DNA of 64,000 nucleotides from Vallicoccus soli (GCF_003594885.1 NZ_QZEZ01000001.1:558001-622000); one strand, 5' to 3'. Numbered from the stretch's first letter, positions 38,790-50,707 are shown. Made by a program: numbers and translations. The notes: generated from the letters alone by a model not told the origin.

Positions 38790-39200
38790 GTGGAGCGGCG
38801 GATGCAGATCGGCGAGGTGGCCGAGCAGATCGGCCTGAGCCTGCGCACCATCCGCTACTACGACGAGATCGGGCTGGCGCCGCCGACGGCACGCACCCCG
38901 GGCGGTTTCCGGCTCTACACCGACGAGGACGTCGCCCGCCTCCTGCTCGTCAAGCGGATGAAGCCGCTCGGCTACAGCCTGGAGGAGATGCGCGACCTCG
39001 TCGAGCTCATGGACGCGCTGGCGAGCGAGGAGCGCGAGGACGAGCGGGCCGAGCTGCTGGGGCGCGTGGAGCTCTGGGAGCAGGCGGTCGCCGAGCGCGT
39101 CGCGGCGCTGCGCCAGCAGCTCTCGTACGCCGAGGAGTTCTCCTCCCGGGTGGCCGGGGAGAAGGAGCGCCGGCGCGCCCGCACGGCACCGCGCGCCTGA
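38790..39200 (+). CDS. MerR-family transcriptional regulator
   Basis: A 136-residue regulator. GTG 38790 is preferred because a -10 lies six bases upstream (leaderless); ATG 38802 is an alternative. The winged-helix domain is classic MerR: MQIGEVAEQIGLSLRTIRYY, DEIGLAPPTARTPGGFRLYT, EDVARLLLVKRMKPLGYSLEE. A coiled-coil dimerisation helix follows (about 75-125). No conserved metal-binding cysteines are present, so it probably senses an organic ligand or stress. The target may be the neighbouring hydroxyacid oxidase gene; this is not shown. Confidence 0.9.
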   Translation: MERRMQIGEVAEQIGLSLRTIRYYDEIGLAPPTARTPGGFRLYTDEDVARLLLVKRMKPLGYSLEEMRDLVELMDALASEEREDERAELLGRVELWEQAVAERVAALRQQLSYAEEFSSRVAGEKERRRARTAPRA

Positions 39201-39247
39201 GGGGCGGCGCGGGCGCCGCACGGGCGCGGGAGGGGCCGGAGGGGCCG

Positions 39248-40078
39248 TCAGCCGCGGGCGCGGGCGATGCGCGTGGCGCCGCGCACGGAGCCCTCGCCGC
39301 AGCCGGCGCCGGTGCACACCGTCGCGGCCAGGGCGACGACGGCACGGCCCGGCACCGCGCTCGTGCGGCCCGTGCGCGCGGCCCAGGGGTGCGCCTCGCC
39401 GTCGCACAGCGCGAGCGTGCCGTCGAGGGCGAAGGTCCCGGCCGGGCGCCCGCCCTGGCGCAGGGTCCCGCCGGAGAACTCCACGACGACCTGGCCGGCG
39501 CGCGGGTCGAGCGCCCCGGTGCAGCGGTACGTCCCGCCCACGACGACGCGGCCCGAGCGCAGCACGGCCGCCGGGTCCACGGTCAGCGACACCTCCGGCG
39601 CCGCCGGCGCGTCGCCCAGCGCCACCCGGTAGGCCCCGGGCACCGCGCCGCCCGTCGCCCCCACCGCGAGCAGGTAGCGCTGCCCGGCCACGACGTCCAG
39701 GGGCACCGCGCCGCCCAGCGAGCACCACGTGCCGGCCCCGGGGCGCCCGTCGGCGCCGACGGGGAAGGCGGCCACCGTGGGCTCCCAGCCCGGCGTCGTC
39801 ACCTCGACGAGCACCTGCCCGGTCGCCGAGGCGGTGAAGGCGTGCCAGGTCGTCGCGGCCAGCCGGTCGCTGCAGCCGGGCACCGGGTCGCCGGGGTCGG
39901 CGGTCGCCGCGCCGGCGTCGCCCGCGAAGGCGCCGGGGACGGCGAGCTCGACGGGGGCGGTGCGCGCGTCACCGGCCACCGGGGCGGGGGCGGCCGCCGC
40001 CGCGGGCAGCCCCGGTGCCGCCAGCAGCGCGAGCGCCCCCAGCGCTGCCGCCGCCCGTCGCGCCGTCGTCGTCGCCAT
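39248..40078 (-). CDS. Secreted protein of unknown function with DUF6299-like domain
   Basis: A 276-residue protein from ATG 40078. Signal peptide about 1-29. Residues 40-155 resemble a PPC-type extracellular beta-sandwich (TTWHAFTASATGQVLVEVTT, YLLAVGATGGAVPGAYRV). Residues 165-275 have VSLTVDPAAVLRSGRVVV and GGTYRCTGALDPRAGQVVV with four cysteines, resembling small secreted DUF6299-type domains of actinobacteria. No catalytic residues are seen. It stands alone, divergent from the SurA-like lipoprotein gene, with palindromic site D upstream, the same site type as before the polysaccharide-region secreted genes. Confidence 0.65.
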   Translation of the reverse strand: MATTTARRAAAALGALALLAAPGLPAAAAAPAPVAGDARTAPVELAVPGAFAGDAGAATADPGDPVPGCSDRLAATTWHAFTASATGQVLVEVTTPGWEPTVAAFPVGADGRPGAGTWCSLGGAVPLDVVAGQRYLLAVGATGGAVPGAYRVALGDAPAAPEVSLTVDPAAVLRSGRVVVGGTYRCTGALDPRAGQVVVEFSGGTLRQGGRPAGTFALDGTLALCDGEAHPWAARTGRTSAVPGRAVVALAATVCTGAGCGEGSVRGATRIARARG

Positions 40079-40143
40079 GCGGTCCCCCTGTGGTCGTCAT
40101 CACCTTGCGCGCCCAGTCTGCTACGGCGCGCACACGCACCTGG

Positions 40144-40159
40144 AGAGCCGAACGGGTGA
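40144..40159 (-). promoter_or_regulatory. TCACCCG-NN-CGG site D
   Basis: Minus-strand TCACCCG-TT-CGGCTCT (40159-40144) keeps the left half and CGG of the palindrome (11 of 14). Extended GTTCACCCGTTCGG (40161-40148) equals the blocks at 13783 and 27883 except for one variable base. It lies 66 bases before the secreted-protein gene at 39248. Confidence 0.45.
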
Positions 40160-40225
40160 ACCACGGCGGCCGCGCCGCGCCGCGCCGCGGCCCGCGGTCG
40201 CGCCCCCGCCGGCTGCGCCGCCCCC

Positions 40226-40231
40226 TAGGCT
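40226..40231 (+). promoter_or_regulatory. Candidate -10 (TAGGCT) of the SurA-like/mazG unit
   Basis: TAGGCT in CCCCTAGGCTGG at 40226-40231, 36 bases before GTG 40268. Confidence 0.4.
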
Positions 40232-40267
40232 GGCCCGGACGGCGGCGGGTCGACGGGAGGCGGTCGG

Positions 40268-43490
<3,223 letters not shown>

Positions 43491-43500
43491 GGCGGTCCCC

Positions 43501-44073
43501 GTGGCGCCCGACCCCCGCGGCGCACGCCCCGGCCGCCGCTCCGGACGCCCCCAGGGCGCCGGGCGGTCGGCCCGGGCCGGCGCCCGTCCCGCGCGCACGC
43601 GCCGGGCCGGGCGCGCGGGCGCGCCCGCGGGGGCGGCGCCGGGCGGCGCGCACGCGCTGCGCCGCGACGGGCGGCCGGGCCTCACCGGCCGGGCCGCGGT
43701 GCTCGCGGTGGTGCTCGTCGCGCTCGCCCTGACGCTGGCGTACCCGCTGCGCAGCTACCTCGGCCAGCGCAGCGACATCTCCGGGCTGCGCGCCGAGGTC
43801 GCGGCGCAGCAGCAGCGCGTCGCCGACCTGGAGCGGGCGACGGCGCGCTGGCAGGACGAGGCGTACGTCACGGCGCAGGCGCGCGAGCGGCTGCACTACG
43901 CCCTGCCCGGGGAGACGCAGTACACGGTGCTCGAGCCGGAGGAGGCCCCGGCCGAGGACCGCGCCGCCGCGGCGCCGCAGGCGCCCGACGGGCCCTGGTA
44001 CACCGAGCTGTGGGAGTCCGTCGGCAGCGTCGCCGGCGCCGAGCGCAGCGCCGCCCCCGGGGAGGGGCGCTGA
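43501..44073 (+). CDS. FtsB/DivIC septum formation initiator protein
   Basis: A 190-residue bitopic membrane protein from GTG 43501. A long Arg/Gly/Pro-rich cytoplasmic N-terminus (1-60) precedes one membrane helix (about 64-83; AAVLAVVLVALALTLAYPL). Next comes a coiled coil (YLGQRSDISGLRAEVAAQQQ) and the DivIC signature DEAYVTAQARERLHYALPGE. FtsB/DivIC acts with FtsL and FtsQ in division septum assembly. Position after eno and before a DUF501 gene matches other actinobacteria. The acidic Ala/Pro-rich C-terminus is not conserved. Its stop overlaps the proposed CTG start of the next gene. Confidence 0.9.
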   Translation: MAPDPRGARPGRRSGRPQGAGRSARAGARPARTRRAGRAGAPAGAAPGGAHALRRDGRPGLTGRAAVLAVVLVALALTLAYPLRSYLGQRSDISGLRAEVAAQQQRVADLERATARWQDEAYVTAQARERLHYALPGETQYTVLEPEEAPAEDRAAAAPQAPDGPWYTELWESVGSVAGAERSAAPGEGR

Positions 44074-44594
44074 GCGCCTCGCCCGAGGACCTCGCGGCGA
44101 TGCGCGCGCAGCTCGGTCGGCCGCTGCGCGGGGTCCGCGCGGTCGCGCACCGCTGCCGCTGCGGGCTGCCCGACGTGGTGGAGACCTCGCCCGAGCTCGA
44201 CGACGGGACGCCGTTCCCGACGCTCTACTACCTCACCTGCCCCCGCGCGACCGGCGCGGTGAGCACCCTGGAGTCCCAGGGCCTCATGCGGCGGATGCAG
44301 GAGCGGCTGGGGGAGGACCCGGAGCTCGCCGCGCGCTACGCGGACGCCCACGAGGACTACCTCGCCCGGCGCGAGGCCGTCGCCCACGTCGAGCGGATCG
44401 CCGGCACGAGCGCCGGCGGCATGCCCGAGCGCGTCAAGTGCCTGCACGTGCTCGTCGCGCACTCCCTGGCCGCCGGCCCGGGCACGAACCCGCTCGGCGA
44501 CGAGGCGCTCGCGGCGCTGCCGGACTGGGGCGCCGCCGGCCCGTGCGTCGCGCCCGGGGAGCCGGACGGGGCCGGTACGGGGGCCGGCGCGTGA
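44070..44594 (+). CDS. DUF501 family protein
   Basis: A 174-residue protein if started at CTG 44070 (CTGA overlap with the divIC stop, GGGGAGGGG just upstream); ATG 44100 is the alternative. The segment [20 protein letters not shown] continues family similarity upstream of ATG 44100, favouring the earlier start. DUF501 hallmarks: [46 protein letters not shown] and [19 protein letters not shown], with conserved Cys and His that could bind metal. Function is unknown. Always next to divIC and ppx in actinobacteria. It overlaps the ppx start by GTGA. Confidence 0.9.
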   Translation: MSASPEDLAAMRAQLGRPLRGVRAVAHRCRCGLPDVVETSPELDDGTPFPTLYYLTCPRATGAVSTLESQGLMRRMQERLGEDPELAARYADAHEDYLARREAVAHVERIAGTSAGGMPERVKCLHVLVAHSLAAGPGTNPLGDEALAALPDWGAAGPCVAPGEPDGAGTGAGA

Positions 44595-45517
44595 GGGTCG
44601 CCGCCGTCGACTGCGGCACCAACTCGATCCGCCTGCTCGTGGCCGAGGCGACGGGCGACCCGGCGGCGCCGCTGGCCGACCTGCACCGCGAGATGCGCGT
44701 CGTGCGGCTCGGCCAGGGCGTCGACCGCACCGGCCGCTTCGCGCCCGAGGCGCTCGAGCGCACCCTCGCCGCCTGCCGGGACTACGCCGAGGTGGTGCGC
44801 GGGCTCGGTGCGGGCGCGGTGCGGTTCGTCGCGACGAGCGCCACCCGCGACGCGCAGGACCGCGGCGCCTTCGTCGCCGGGGTGCGGGCCGCCCTCGGCG
44901 TCGAGCCCGAGGTGGTCAGCGGCGAGGAGGAGGCCCGCCTCTCCTTCCTCGGCGCCACCGGCGAGCTCGCCGCGGCGGGCCTGCCCGGGCCGTACCTCGC
45001 GGTCGACATCGGCGGCGGCTCGACGGAGTTCGTGCTCGGCGACGGCGAGGTGACGGCCGCGCGCTCGGTCGACGTGGGCTGCGTGCGCATGACCGAGCGC
45101 CACCTGCACGACGACCCGCCGACGCCGGCCCAGGTCGCCGCGGCCCGCGCCGACGTCGAGGCCGCCGTCGCCCTCGCCGGGGAGGCGGTCCCGCTGCGGG
45201 CCGCCGGCACCCTCGTCGGGCTCGCCGGCTCGGTCACCACGGTGACGGCCATGGCGCTGGACCTGCCGGCGTACGACAGCGCTTGGATCCACCACGCGCG
45301 GGTGCCGGCCGGGCGGGTGCACGAGGTCGCCGGGCGGCTGCTCGCGATGCCCCGCCGCGAGCGCGCGGCGCTGCCCTTCATGCACCCGGGCCGGGTCGAC
45401 GTCATCGGCGCCGGGGCCCTCGTGCTCTCGGTCGTCGTGGAGCGCACCGGCGCCGCGGAGGTCGTCGCCAGCGAGCACGACATCCTCGACGGCATCGCCC
45501 TGGACCTGCTCGGGTGA
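44591..45517 (+). CDS. Ppx/GppA family exopolyphosphatase/pppGpp phosphohydrolase
   Basis: A 308-residue ASKHA-fold enzyme starting GTG 44591 in a GTGA overlap. Motifs: [18 protein letters not shown] (phosphate 1), [46 protein letters not shown] (phosphate 2) and [20 protein letters not shown] (adenosine). The short actinobacterial form lacks the C-terminal HD domain. It hydrolyses polyphosphate or pppGpp; mycobacterial homologues differ in activity, so I leave the substrate open. The next gene also starts by GTGA overlap. Confidence 0.93.
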   Translation: MRVAAVDCGTNSIRLLVAEATGDPAAPLADLHREMRVVRLGQGVDRTGRFAPEALERTLAACRDYAEVVRGLGAGAVRFVATSATRDAQDRGAFVAGVRAALGVEPEVVSGEEEARLSFLGATGELAAAGLPGPYLAVDIGGGSTEFVLGDGEVTAARSVDVGCVRMTERHLHDDPPTPAQVAAARADVEAAVALAGEAVPLRAAGTLVGLAGSVTTVTAMALDLPAYDSAWIHHARVPAGRVHEVAGRLLAMPRRERAALPFMHPGRVDVIGAGALVLSVVVERTGAAEVVASEHDILDGIALDLLG

Positions 45518-46386
45518 TCGCCCGCGGGGAGGGGCAGGACCCCGACCGGCTCCCGGTCGCCCCGGGCACCGGGTGGCCCGGCGACCCGGCGGGCCCTTCG
45601 ACGCCGGTCGCGCGCGACCCCGCGCAGGTCGCGGCGCTCGCCGCGGCGGCGCCGGACCTGCGCGAGCTCGAGGCCCGCCAGTCGGTGTGCCGCGCCTGCC
45701 CGCGCCTCGTGGCGTGGCGCGAGGACGTGGCGGCCGCCCGGCGCCGGGCGTACGCCGACCAGCGCTACTGGGGGCGGCCCGTGCCGGGGTGGGGCGAGGA
45801 GCACCCCCGCGTGCTCGTGGTCGGGCTGGCCCCGGCCGCGCACGGCGGCAACCGCACGGGGCGGATCTTCACCGGGGACCCCAGCGGCGACTGGCTCTTC
45901 GCGGCCCTGCACCGCGCCGGGCTCGCGGCGCAGCCGACGTCGGTGCGCGCGGGGGACGGGCAGCGGCTCCTGGGCACGCGCATGCTCGCGGCCGTGCGCT
46001 GCGCCCCGCCGGACAACAGGCCGAGCGTCGAGGAGCGCGACGCGTGCGCGCCGTGGGCGCGGGCCGAGGTCGCGGCCGTGCTGCCCGGGCTGCGCGTCGT
46101 CGTGGCGCTGGGGGCGTTCGCCTGGCAGGCCTCGCTCGGGCTGCTGAGCGGCGCCGGCGTGCAGGTGCCGCGGCCCCGCCCGCGCTTCGGGCACGGCGCC
46201 GAGGTCGCCCTCGAGGGGCCGTCGGGAACCCTCCTGCTCCTCGGGTCGTTCCACCCGAGCCAGCAGAACACCGCCACCCGCCGGCTCACCGCGCCGATGC
46301 TCGACGACGTGCTCGGGCGCGCGGCGCGGGCCGCCGGGCTGCCCGCCGGACCCCGGGGCGGTTCACCGGCCCCCGAGGTGGGATGA
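45514..46386 (+). CDS. Family 5 (UdgB-type) uracil-DNA glycosylase
   Basis: A 290-residue protein starting GTG 45514 in a GTGA overlap with ppx. An iron-sulfur-type CRACPRL motif (C59, C62) precedes WGRPVPGWG and the UDG family 5 signature [18 protein letters not shown] (active site with Ala in place of the usual acid), then [19 protein letters not shown] with further cysteines, and [17 protein letters not shown] (motif B, HPSxQN). UdgB removes uracil, hypoxanthine and other damaged bases and is thermostable or actinobacterial. Length is slightly above the usual 250 because of a Pro-rich N-terminus. Confidence 0.9.
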   Translation: MIARGEGQDPDRLPVAPGTGWPGDPAGPSTPVARDPAQVAALAAAAPDLRELEARQSVCRACPRLVAWREDVAAARRRAYADQRYWGRPVPGWGEEHPRVLVVGLAPAAHGGNRTGRIFTGDPSGDWLFAALHRAGLAAQPTSVRAGDGQRLLGTRMLAAVRCAPPDNRPSVEERDACAPWARAEVAAVLPGLRVVVALGAFAWQASLGLLSGAGVQVPRPRPRFGHGAEVALEGPSGTLLLLGSFHPSQQNTATRRLTAPMLDDVLGRAARAAGLPAGPRGGSPAPEVG

Positions 46387-47735
46387 TCCCTGGCATGACC
46401 AAGCCCCGGATCCTCATCGTCGGCGGCGGCTACGTCGGCATGTACACGGCCCTGCGCCTGCAGCGGAAGCTGGCGCGCAGCGAGGCGGAGATCGTCGTCG
46501 TCGACCCGCGCTCCTACATGACGTACCAGCCGTTCCTGCCGGAGGCCGCGGCGGGCAGCCTCGAGCCGCGCCACGTCGTGGTCCCGCTGCGCAAGGTGCT
46601 GCCGGGCTGCGACGTGCTCACCGCCTCGGTGAGCGGCATCGACCACGCGCGCAAGACCGCGACGGTCATCCCGCACCAGGGCGACGCGTTCGAGGTGTCG
46701 TACGACCACCTCGTGGTCGCCCTCGGCTCCGTCGCGCGCACCCTGCCCATCCCGGGCCTGGCCGAGTGCGGCGTCGGCTTCAAGCGCGTGGAGGAGGCGA
46801 TCTTCCTGCGCAACCACGTCATCGACCAGCTCGACATCGCCGAGTCGACCGACGACGAGGCGCTGCGCCGCCGCGCGCTCACCTTCGTCTTCGTCGGCGG
46901 CGGCTACGCCGGCGTCGAGGCGTTCGCCGAGCTCGAGGACATGGCGCGCGACGCCTGCCGCTACTACGAGAACATCACGCCGGCCGACATGCACTGGGTG
47001 CTCGTCGAGGCGTCCAACCGCATCCTCCCCGAGGTCGGCTGGGAGATGGGGCAGTACACCCTCGAGCGCCTGCGCGAGCGCGGCATGGACGTGCGCCTCG
47101 AGACGCTGCTCAAGTCCACGGTGGACAAGCACGTGGTCCTCTCCGACGGCAGCGAGTTCGACACCAACACGGTCGTGTGGACGGCGGGCGTCAAGCCGCA
47201 CCCGCTGCTCAAGGAGACCGACCTGCCGGTGGACGACAAGGGCCGGCTGATGGCCACCGCGGAGCTGCGCGTCGAGGGCGTCGAGGGCGCCTGGACGGCC
47301 GGCGACTGCGCGGCCGTGCCCGACGTCACCAAGGGCCCGGGCAACTTCACCGGCCCGAGCGCGCAGCACGCGGTGCGCCAGGCCAAGCGCCTGGCCGACA
47401 ACATCGTCGCCGAGCTGCGCGGCCTGCCGACGCAGAACTACCGGCACGAGTACGCCGGGTCGGTCGCCTCGCTCGGCCTGCACAAGGGCGTCGCGGCGGT
47501 CTACGGCGTCAAGCTCAAGGGCTGGCCGGCGTGGCTCATGCACCGCGCCTACCACCTGAGCCGCGTCCCCACGACGACCCGCAAGGCCCAGGTGCTCGCC
47601 GACTGGACGACCGCGGCGCTCTTCCGCCGCGAGACGGTGAGCCTCGGCTCGCTGTCCCGCCCGCGCGACGAGTTCTCGACCTACGCGGTGCGCACCCAGC
47701 CCGAGCCGGCGCTCAACCCCGGCAAGGGGCAGTAG
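46383..47735 (+). CDS. NDH-2-type NAD(P)H dehydrogenase (FAD pyridine nucleotide-disulfide oxidoreductase)
   Basis: A 450-residue flavoprotein. ATG 46383 overlaps the upstream stop as ATGA with GAGG upstream; ATG 46395 is equally possible by homology. The FAD-binding motif [17 protein letters not shown] is at the N-terminus, the NADH-binding motif [20 protein letters not shown] is in the middle, and the second FAD motif [12 protein letters not shown] is near residue 300, followed by [18 protein letters not shown]. The C-terminal part with [18 protein letters not shown] is the membrane-associated region of NDH-2. It passes electrons from NADH to quinone. It ends before a perfect 30-bp palindrome and a tRNA gene. 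Confidence 0.92.
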   Translation: MIPGMTKPRILIVGGGYVGMYTALRLQRKLARSEAEIVVVDPRSYMTYQPFLPEAAAGSLEPRHVVVPLRKVLPGCDVLTASVSGIDHARKTATVIPHQGDAFEVSYDHLVVALGSVARTLPIPGLAECGVGFKRVEEAIFLRNHVIDQLDIAESTDDEALRRRALTFVFVGGGYAGVEAFAELEDMARDACRYYENITPADMHWVLVEASNRILPEVGWEMGQYTLERLRERGMDVRLETLLKSTVDKHVVLSDGSEFDTNTVVWTAGVKPHPLLKETDLPVDDKGRLMATAELRVEGVEGAWTAGDCAAVPDVTKGPGNFTGPSAQHAVRQAKRLADNIVAELRGLPTQNYRHEYAGSVASLGLHKGVAAVYGVKLKGWPAWLMHRAYHLSRVPTTTRKAQVLADWTTAALFRRETVSLGSLSRPRDEFSTYAVRTQPEPALNPGKGQ

Positions 47736-47763
47736 CCGCGGGGCCGGCACGAGCACGCACCAC

Positions 47764-47793
47764 CGGCGCCGGGGCCCGCGGGCCCCGGCGCCG
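47764..47793. terminator. Perfect 30-bp palindrome, probable terminator of the ndh unit
   Basis: Positions 47764-47778 are the exact reverse complement of 47779-47793. In RNA this would fold to a very strong GC-only hairpin. It ends three bases before the tRNA gene. Confidence 0.75.
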
Positions 47794-47796
47794 CCC

Positions 47797-47881
47797 GCCC
47801 GGGTGGCGTAACTGGCAGGCGCACGGGGCTTAAACCCCCGGGCCGCGCAGCGGCGTGCGGGTTCGAACCCCGCCCCGGGCA
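47797..47881 (+). tRNA. tRNA-Leu, anticodon UAA
   Basis: An 85-base class II tRNA. The acceptor stem GCCCGGG (47797-47803) pairs with CCCGGGC before discriminator A47881; CCA is not encoded. The anticodon loop CTTAAAC gives anticodon TAA, reading UUA. A long variable arm (CGCGCAGCGGCG region) and T-arm GCGGG-TTCGAAC-CCCGC are present. This is the counterpart of Streptomyces bldA, the only tRNA for the rare TTA codon. Confidence 0.95.
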
Positions 47882-47933
47882 CGCCGGCGCACGCGGGTGC
47901 GCGCGCCGGGAACGCGGGCGGGCCCGCCGTCGT

Positions 47934-47939
47934 TACGCT
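47934..47939 (+). promoter_or_regulatory. Candidate -10 (TACGCT) of the Bax-inhibitor gene
   Basis: TACGCT in GTTACGCTGGG at 47934-47939, 59 bases before the gene. Confidence 0.4.
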
Positions 47940-47998
47940 GGGCAGCACCACTCCCAGGACGGGGCCGACCGGCCCCCCTGGCCCGACGGAGGGACACG

Positions 47999-48823
47999 AT
48001 GGCGAGGCAGTCCGGCTTCGGACACAGCAACCCCGCGTTCGACCGCAACCCGGCGTTCTCCGGGCACTCGAGCTACGCGGCGGCGGCCCCGGCGATGAGC
48101 GCGGCCGACCTGCAGTCGATGTACGACGCCCCCTCCGCGGGGCCGGTCCAGACCCAGCGGATGACGCTGGACGACGTCGTCGTCAAGTGCGCGATCGTGT
48201 TCGGCGCCCTCTTCGTGGCCGCCGGCGTGACCTTCTTCGTCCTGCCGGAGTCCACGGCCGCCGGCCTGGCGCTGCCGGGCCTGCTCGTCGGCCTGGTCCT
48301 GGGCCTGGTCATCTCGTTCAAGCAGTCGACCAACCCGGCGCTGATCCTGTCGTACGCGGTCGCCGAGGGCCTGTTCCTCGGGGCGATCAGCCGCTTCTTC
48401 GACGCGGCGTACGACGGCATCGTGGCGCAGGCCGTGCTCGGCACCCTCGCGGCGGCCGGCGCGATGCTCTTCGTCTTCAGCACCGGGCGCCTGCGCGCCA
48501 CCCCGAAGTTCACCAAGGTGCTGCTCACGGCGGGCCTGGCGTACGTCGGGATCGCGCTGGTCAACCTCGTGCTGCGCCTGACCGGCGTGCTCGACGGCTG
48601 GGGCTTCTACGGCGCCGGCCCGCTGGGCCTGCTGCTCTGCGCCGCGGGCGTGGCCCTGGCGAGCTTCTTCCTCATCCTCGACTTCGACTTCATCCAGCGC
48701 GGCATCCAGAACGGCGCCCCGGCCCGCTACTCGTGGTTCGCGGCCGCCGGCCTGCTCATGACGCTGGTGTGGCTCTACGTCGAGATGCTGCGCCTGCTGG
48801 CGATCCTGCGCGGCGACGAGTGA
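47999..48823 (+). CDS. Bax inhibitor-1/YccA family membrane protein
   Basis: A 274-residue protein. ATG 47999 follows GGAGGG by five bases. A polar N-terminus (1-60, with NPAF repeats and MTLDDVVVK) precedes seven hydrophobic segments. The Bax1-I pattern is visible in NPALILSYAVAEGLFLGAISRFF, ATPKFTKVLLTAGLAYVGIA, ASFFLILDFDFIQRGIQNGAP with the conserved Asp pair, and LVWLYVEMLRLLAILRGDE at the end. Family members are pH-sensitive calcium leak channels in some bacteria; the role here is unknown. It ends at a strong terminator. Confidence 0.92.
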   Translation: MARQSGFGHSNPAFDRNPAFSGHSSYAAAAPAMSAADLQSMYDAPSAGPVQTQRMTLDDVVVKCAIVFGALFVAAGVTFFVLPESTAAGLALPGLLVGLVLGLVISFKQSTNPALILSYAVAEGLFLGAISRFFDAAYDGIVAQAVLGTLAAAGAMLFVFSTGRLRATPKFTKVLLTAGLAYVGIALVNLVLRLTGVLDGWGFYGAGPLGLLLCAAGVALASFFLILDFDFIQRGIQNGAPARYSWFAAAGLLMTLVWLYVEMLRLLAILRGDE

Positions 48824-48852
48824 CCAGCCGCTGACGCGCACCGCAGCACGGC

Positions 48853-48888
48853 CCGGAGGCCGGTCCCCGCGAGGGGGCCGGCCTCCGG
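48853..48888. terminator. Bidirectional hairpin terminator
   Basis: A 16-bp stem with one G-T pair (48853-48868 with 48873-48888) and GCGA loop, between the convergent Bax-inhibitor and DUF4287 genes. Confidence 0.8.
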
Positions 48889-48908
48889 CGCGTCGCGGGG
48901 TGCCCCCG

Positions 48909-49130
48909 TCAGCCGAAGGCGCGCTGCCCGCGGCGCAGGTCGTGCTCGTGCACGATCGCCGAGGCGTAGCCGTGCGGCAGGTCGTGCTCGTCGCGCAGCC
49001 AGTTCACCCGCTCGTCGAAGCGCAGCAGGCTCGGGCCGGCCTCGAGGGCGGCCAGCCACGTGGGCAGGTCCTTGCCCGTGACGGCGGGGATGCGGGCCAG
49101 CAGCTGCTTGTGCGTCTCCTCGCTGTGCAT
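48909..49130 (-). CDS. Small DUF4287-like protein
   Basis: A 73-residue protein from ATG 49130. The sequence THKQLLARIPAVTGKDLPTW and RFDERVNWLRDEHDLPHGYA, ending in AIVHEHDLRRGQRAFG, matches the DUF4287 domain found alone or with DUF5655 in many bacteria. Function is unknown. It is a monocistronic gene ending at the terminator shared with the Bax-inhibitor gene. Confidence 0.85.
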   Translation of the reverse strand: MHSEETHKQLLARIPAVTGKDLPTWLAALEAGPSLLRFDERVNWLRDEHDLPHGYASAIVHEHDLRRGQRAFG

Positions 49131-49210
49131 GGCAGCGAGGGTGCTACAACCGTGACCGGCGCCACAAGACCCCTCCGCGCAGCGGGTCGCCGCCGGGCGG
49201 GGCGCCGGCC

Positions 49211-49582
49211 TCAGAGCGCCCGGCGCAGCCGGACGAGCGCGGCGTGCGCGGCCCGCAGCGCGCCGGCCGCCGCTGCCGGGTCCGCGGCGGCGGCGCGCAG
49301 CAGGTCGTGCCCGGTCACCGCGAGGACGTCGCCGCTCGCCGCCGGGGCGAGCACGGGCAGGGCGCGCCGCGTCGCCCCGGCGCCCTCCTCGAGGTCCTGC
49401 GCGAGGTCGGCGAGCACCTGCGCCGCGGCGCGCGCCGCTGCGGTGCGCGAGGGCCAGGGCGGGGCGGGGTCGTCGAGCCGGGCGAGCGGCAGCGTCCTCA
49501 GCCGATCGGTGCTGCGCCGCAGCTCGCGGGCCACCTCCTCGGCGCCGGCGTCGGCGCCGGCGTCGTCCCCGGGCCCGGTCAC
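49211..49582 (-). CDS. Hypothetical helical protein
   Basis: A 123-residue protein from GTG 49582, overlapping the stop of the SGNH hydrolase gene as GTGA. Composition is Ala, Arg, Leu and Asp rich with predicted long helices (EEVARELRRSTDRLRTL, RAAAQVLADLAQDLEEGAGA, AAAGALRAAHAALVRLRRAL). No signal peptide, membrane segment or known motif. I do not recognise a family. The tight coupling to the SGNH gene supports it being translated. Confidence 0.6.
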   Translation of the reverse strand: MTGPGDDAGADAGAEEVARELRRSTDRLRTLPLARLDDPAPPWPSRTAAARAAAQVLADLAQDLEEGAGATRRALPVLAPAASGDVLAVTGHDLLRAAAADPAAAAGALRAAHAALVRLRRAL

Positions 49583-50676
49583 GGCCGCTCCACAGCTGGC
49601 TCGGCGGGCTCGGCGGGCCCGCCGGGCTCGGCGGGCTCGGCGGGTCGGGGCGTGGGCGGCGGGTCCTGCCGCGACCGGCGCCGCAGCAGGGTCCAGCGGC
49701 CCCACGGGCCGCGGTCCCGACCGGCGACGTCGGCGGCGGTGACCTCCGTGCCCGCCCGCCCGGCGGCCTCGACCGCGGCCTCGGCGACGGAGCGCACGCC
49801 CTCGCCGCGCCGGGCGTCCGGGGCCGCGTCGGTGCCGACCCCGACGGCCGCGCAGACCGTCGGCAGGAGCGCCCCGGCCGCGGCGCGGTAGCCGGCGGCC
49901 GACGGGTGGAACCGGTCCGGCGCGAACATCTCGCGCGGGCGCGCGGCGAACTCCGGGCCCAGCAGGTCGCCGAGCGAGACCGAGCGCCCGCCGGCCTCGA
50001 CGACCACCATCGTCTGGGCGGCGGCGAGGTTGCGGCTCCACTGCCGGGCGACGAGGCGCAGCGGCTGGCCGATGGGCTCGATCGTGCCGAGGTCGGGGCA
50101 GGTGCCGACGACGACCTCGGTGCCGGCGGCGCGCAGGCGCGCGACCGCCTCGGCGAGCAGGCGCACCGAGGTCGCCGGGCGCATGCGGTGCGTGACGTCG
50201 TTCGCGCCGACCATGACGAGGACCACGTCGGGGACCGGCCCGGCGAGGGCCAGGCCGACCTGGCGCTCGAGGTCGGAGGAGCGGGCCCCGATGCGCGCGT
50301 GCACGACGAGCTCGACCGAGCGCCCCGCGGCCTCGGCCAGGCCGGCCGCCACGAGCGCGCCGGTGGTCTCCGAGGCCCGCTGCACGCCGAACCCGGCGGC
50401 GCTGGAGTCGCCGACGACGGTGAGCCGCAGCGGGTCGGCGGTCGGGCCGGGCGGGGGGTCGTACCGGCCGTCGGGGACCGGGGGGCGCTCGGTGGCGCGG
50501 GGGATCGCGCGGCGCGCGAGGCGCACCTGCGCGGCGAGGACCGCGACGGCGCCGGCCGAGAAGGCCCCGAGCCCGCCCCCGCCGTACGCGGCGGCGACGG
50601 CGACGCGGCGCACGTGCCGCACCCGCACCACGTCGCCCACCTCCTGACCCCGCTGCGGCTGGTTGCCGGTGGCCAC
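49579..50676 (-). CDS. SGNH/GDSL-family hydrolase, membrane-anchored
   Basis: A 365-residue protein from GTG 50676. A hydrophobic segment (about 25-52) near the N-terminus is a signal anchor. Catalytic blocks: VVGDSSAAGFG (Ser91), VMVGANDVTHR (Asn159) and DRFHPSAAGY (Asp and His near 254), so the SGNH set is complete. The N-terminal block SSAAGFG and the spacing match actinobacterial SGNH lipases/esterases. The C-terminal tail is a Pro-rich AEPAEPGGPAEPAEP repeat. It probably removes acyl groups from an extracellular substrate. Its promoter is back to back with that of cbs. Confidence 0.87.
   Translation of the reverse strand: MATGNQPQRGQEVGDVVRVRHVRRVAVAAAYGGGGLGAFSAGAVAVLAAQVRLARRAIPRATERPPVPDGRYDPPPGPTADPLRLTVVGDSSAAGFGVQRASETTGALVAAGLAEAAGRSVELVVHARIGARSSDLERQVGLALAGPVPDVVLVMVGANDVTHRMRPATSVRLLAEAVARLRAAGTEVVVGTCPDLGTIEPIGQPLRLVARQWSRNLAAAQTMVVVEAGGRSVSLGDLLGPEFAARPREMFAPDRFHPSAAGYRAAAGALLPTVCAAVGVGTDAAPDARRGEGVRSVAEAAVEAAGRAGTEVTAADVAGRDRGPWGRWTLLRRRSRQDPPPTPRPAEPAEPGGPAEPAEPAVERP
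49609..49651 (-). repeat. AEP-type repeat in the SGNH hydrolase tail
   Basis: Plus strand CGGCGGGCT/CGGCGGGCC-type 9-bp units encode repeated Ala-Glu-Pro steps at the C-terminus of the hydrolase. Confidence 0.55.
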
Positions 50677-50688
50677 CGACCACGTCCC

Positions 50689-50707
50689 ACCGTAGCGGCC
50701 CTACGCT
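50689..50707. promoter_or_regulatory. Back-to-back -10 elements of the SGNH gene and cbs
   Basis: Minus-strand TACGGT (50694-50689) and plus-strand TACGCT (50702-50707) are only seven bases apart. The cbs -10 is six bases from ATG 50714 (leaderless). The SGNH -10 is 12 bases from GTG 50676. Each -35 region would lie within the other transcription unit. Confidence 0.5.
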
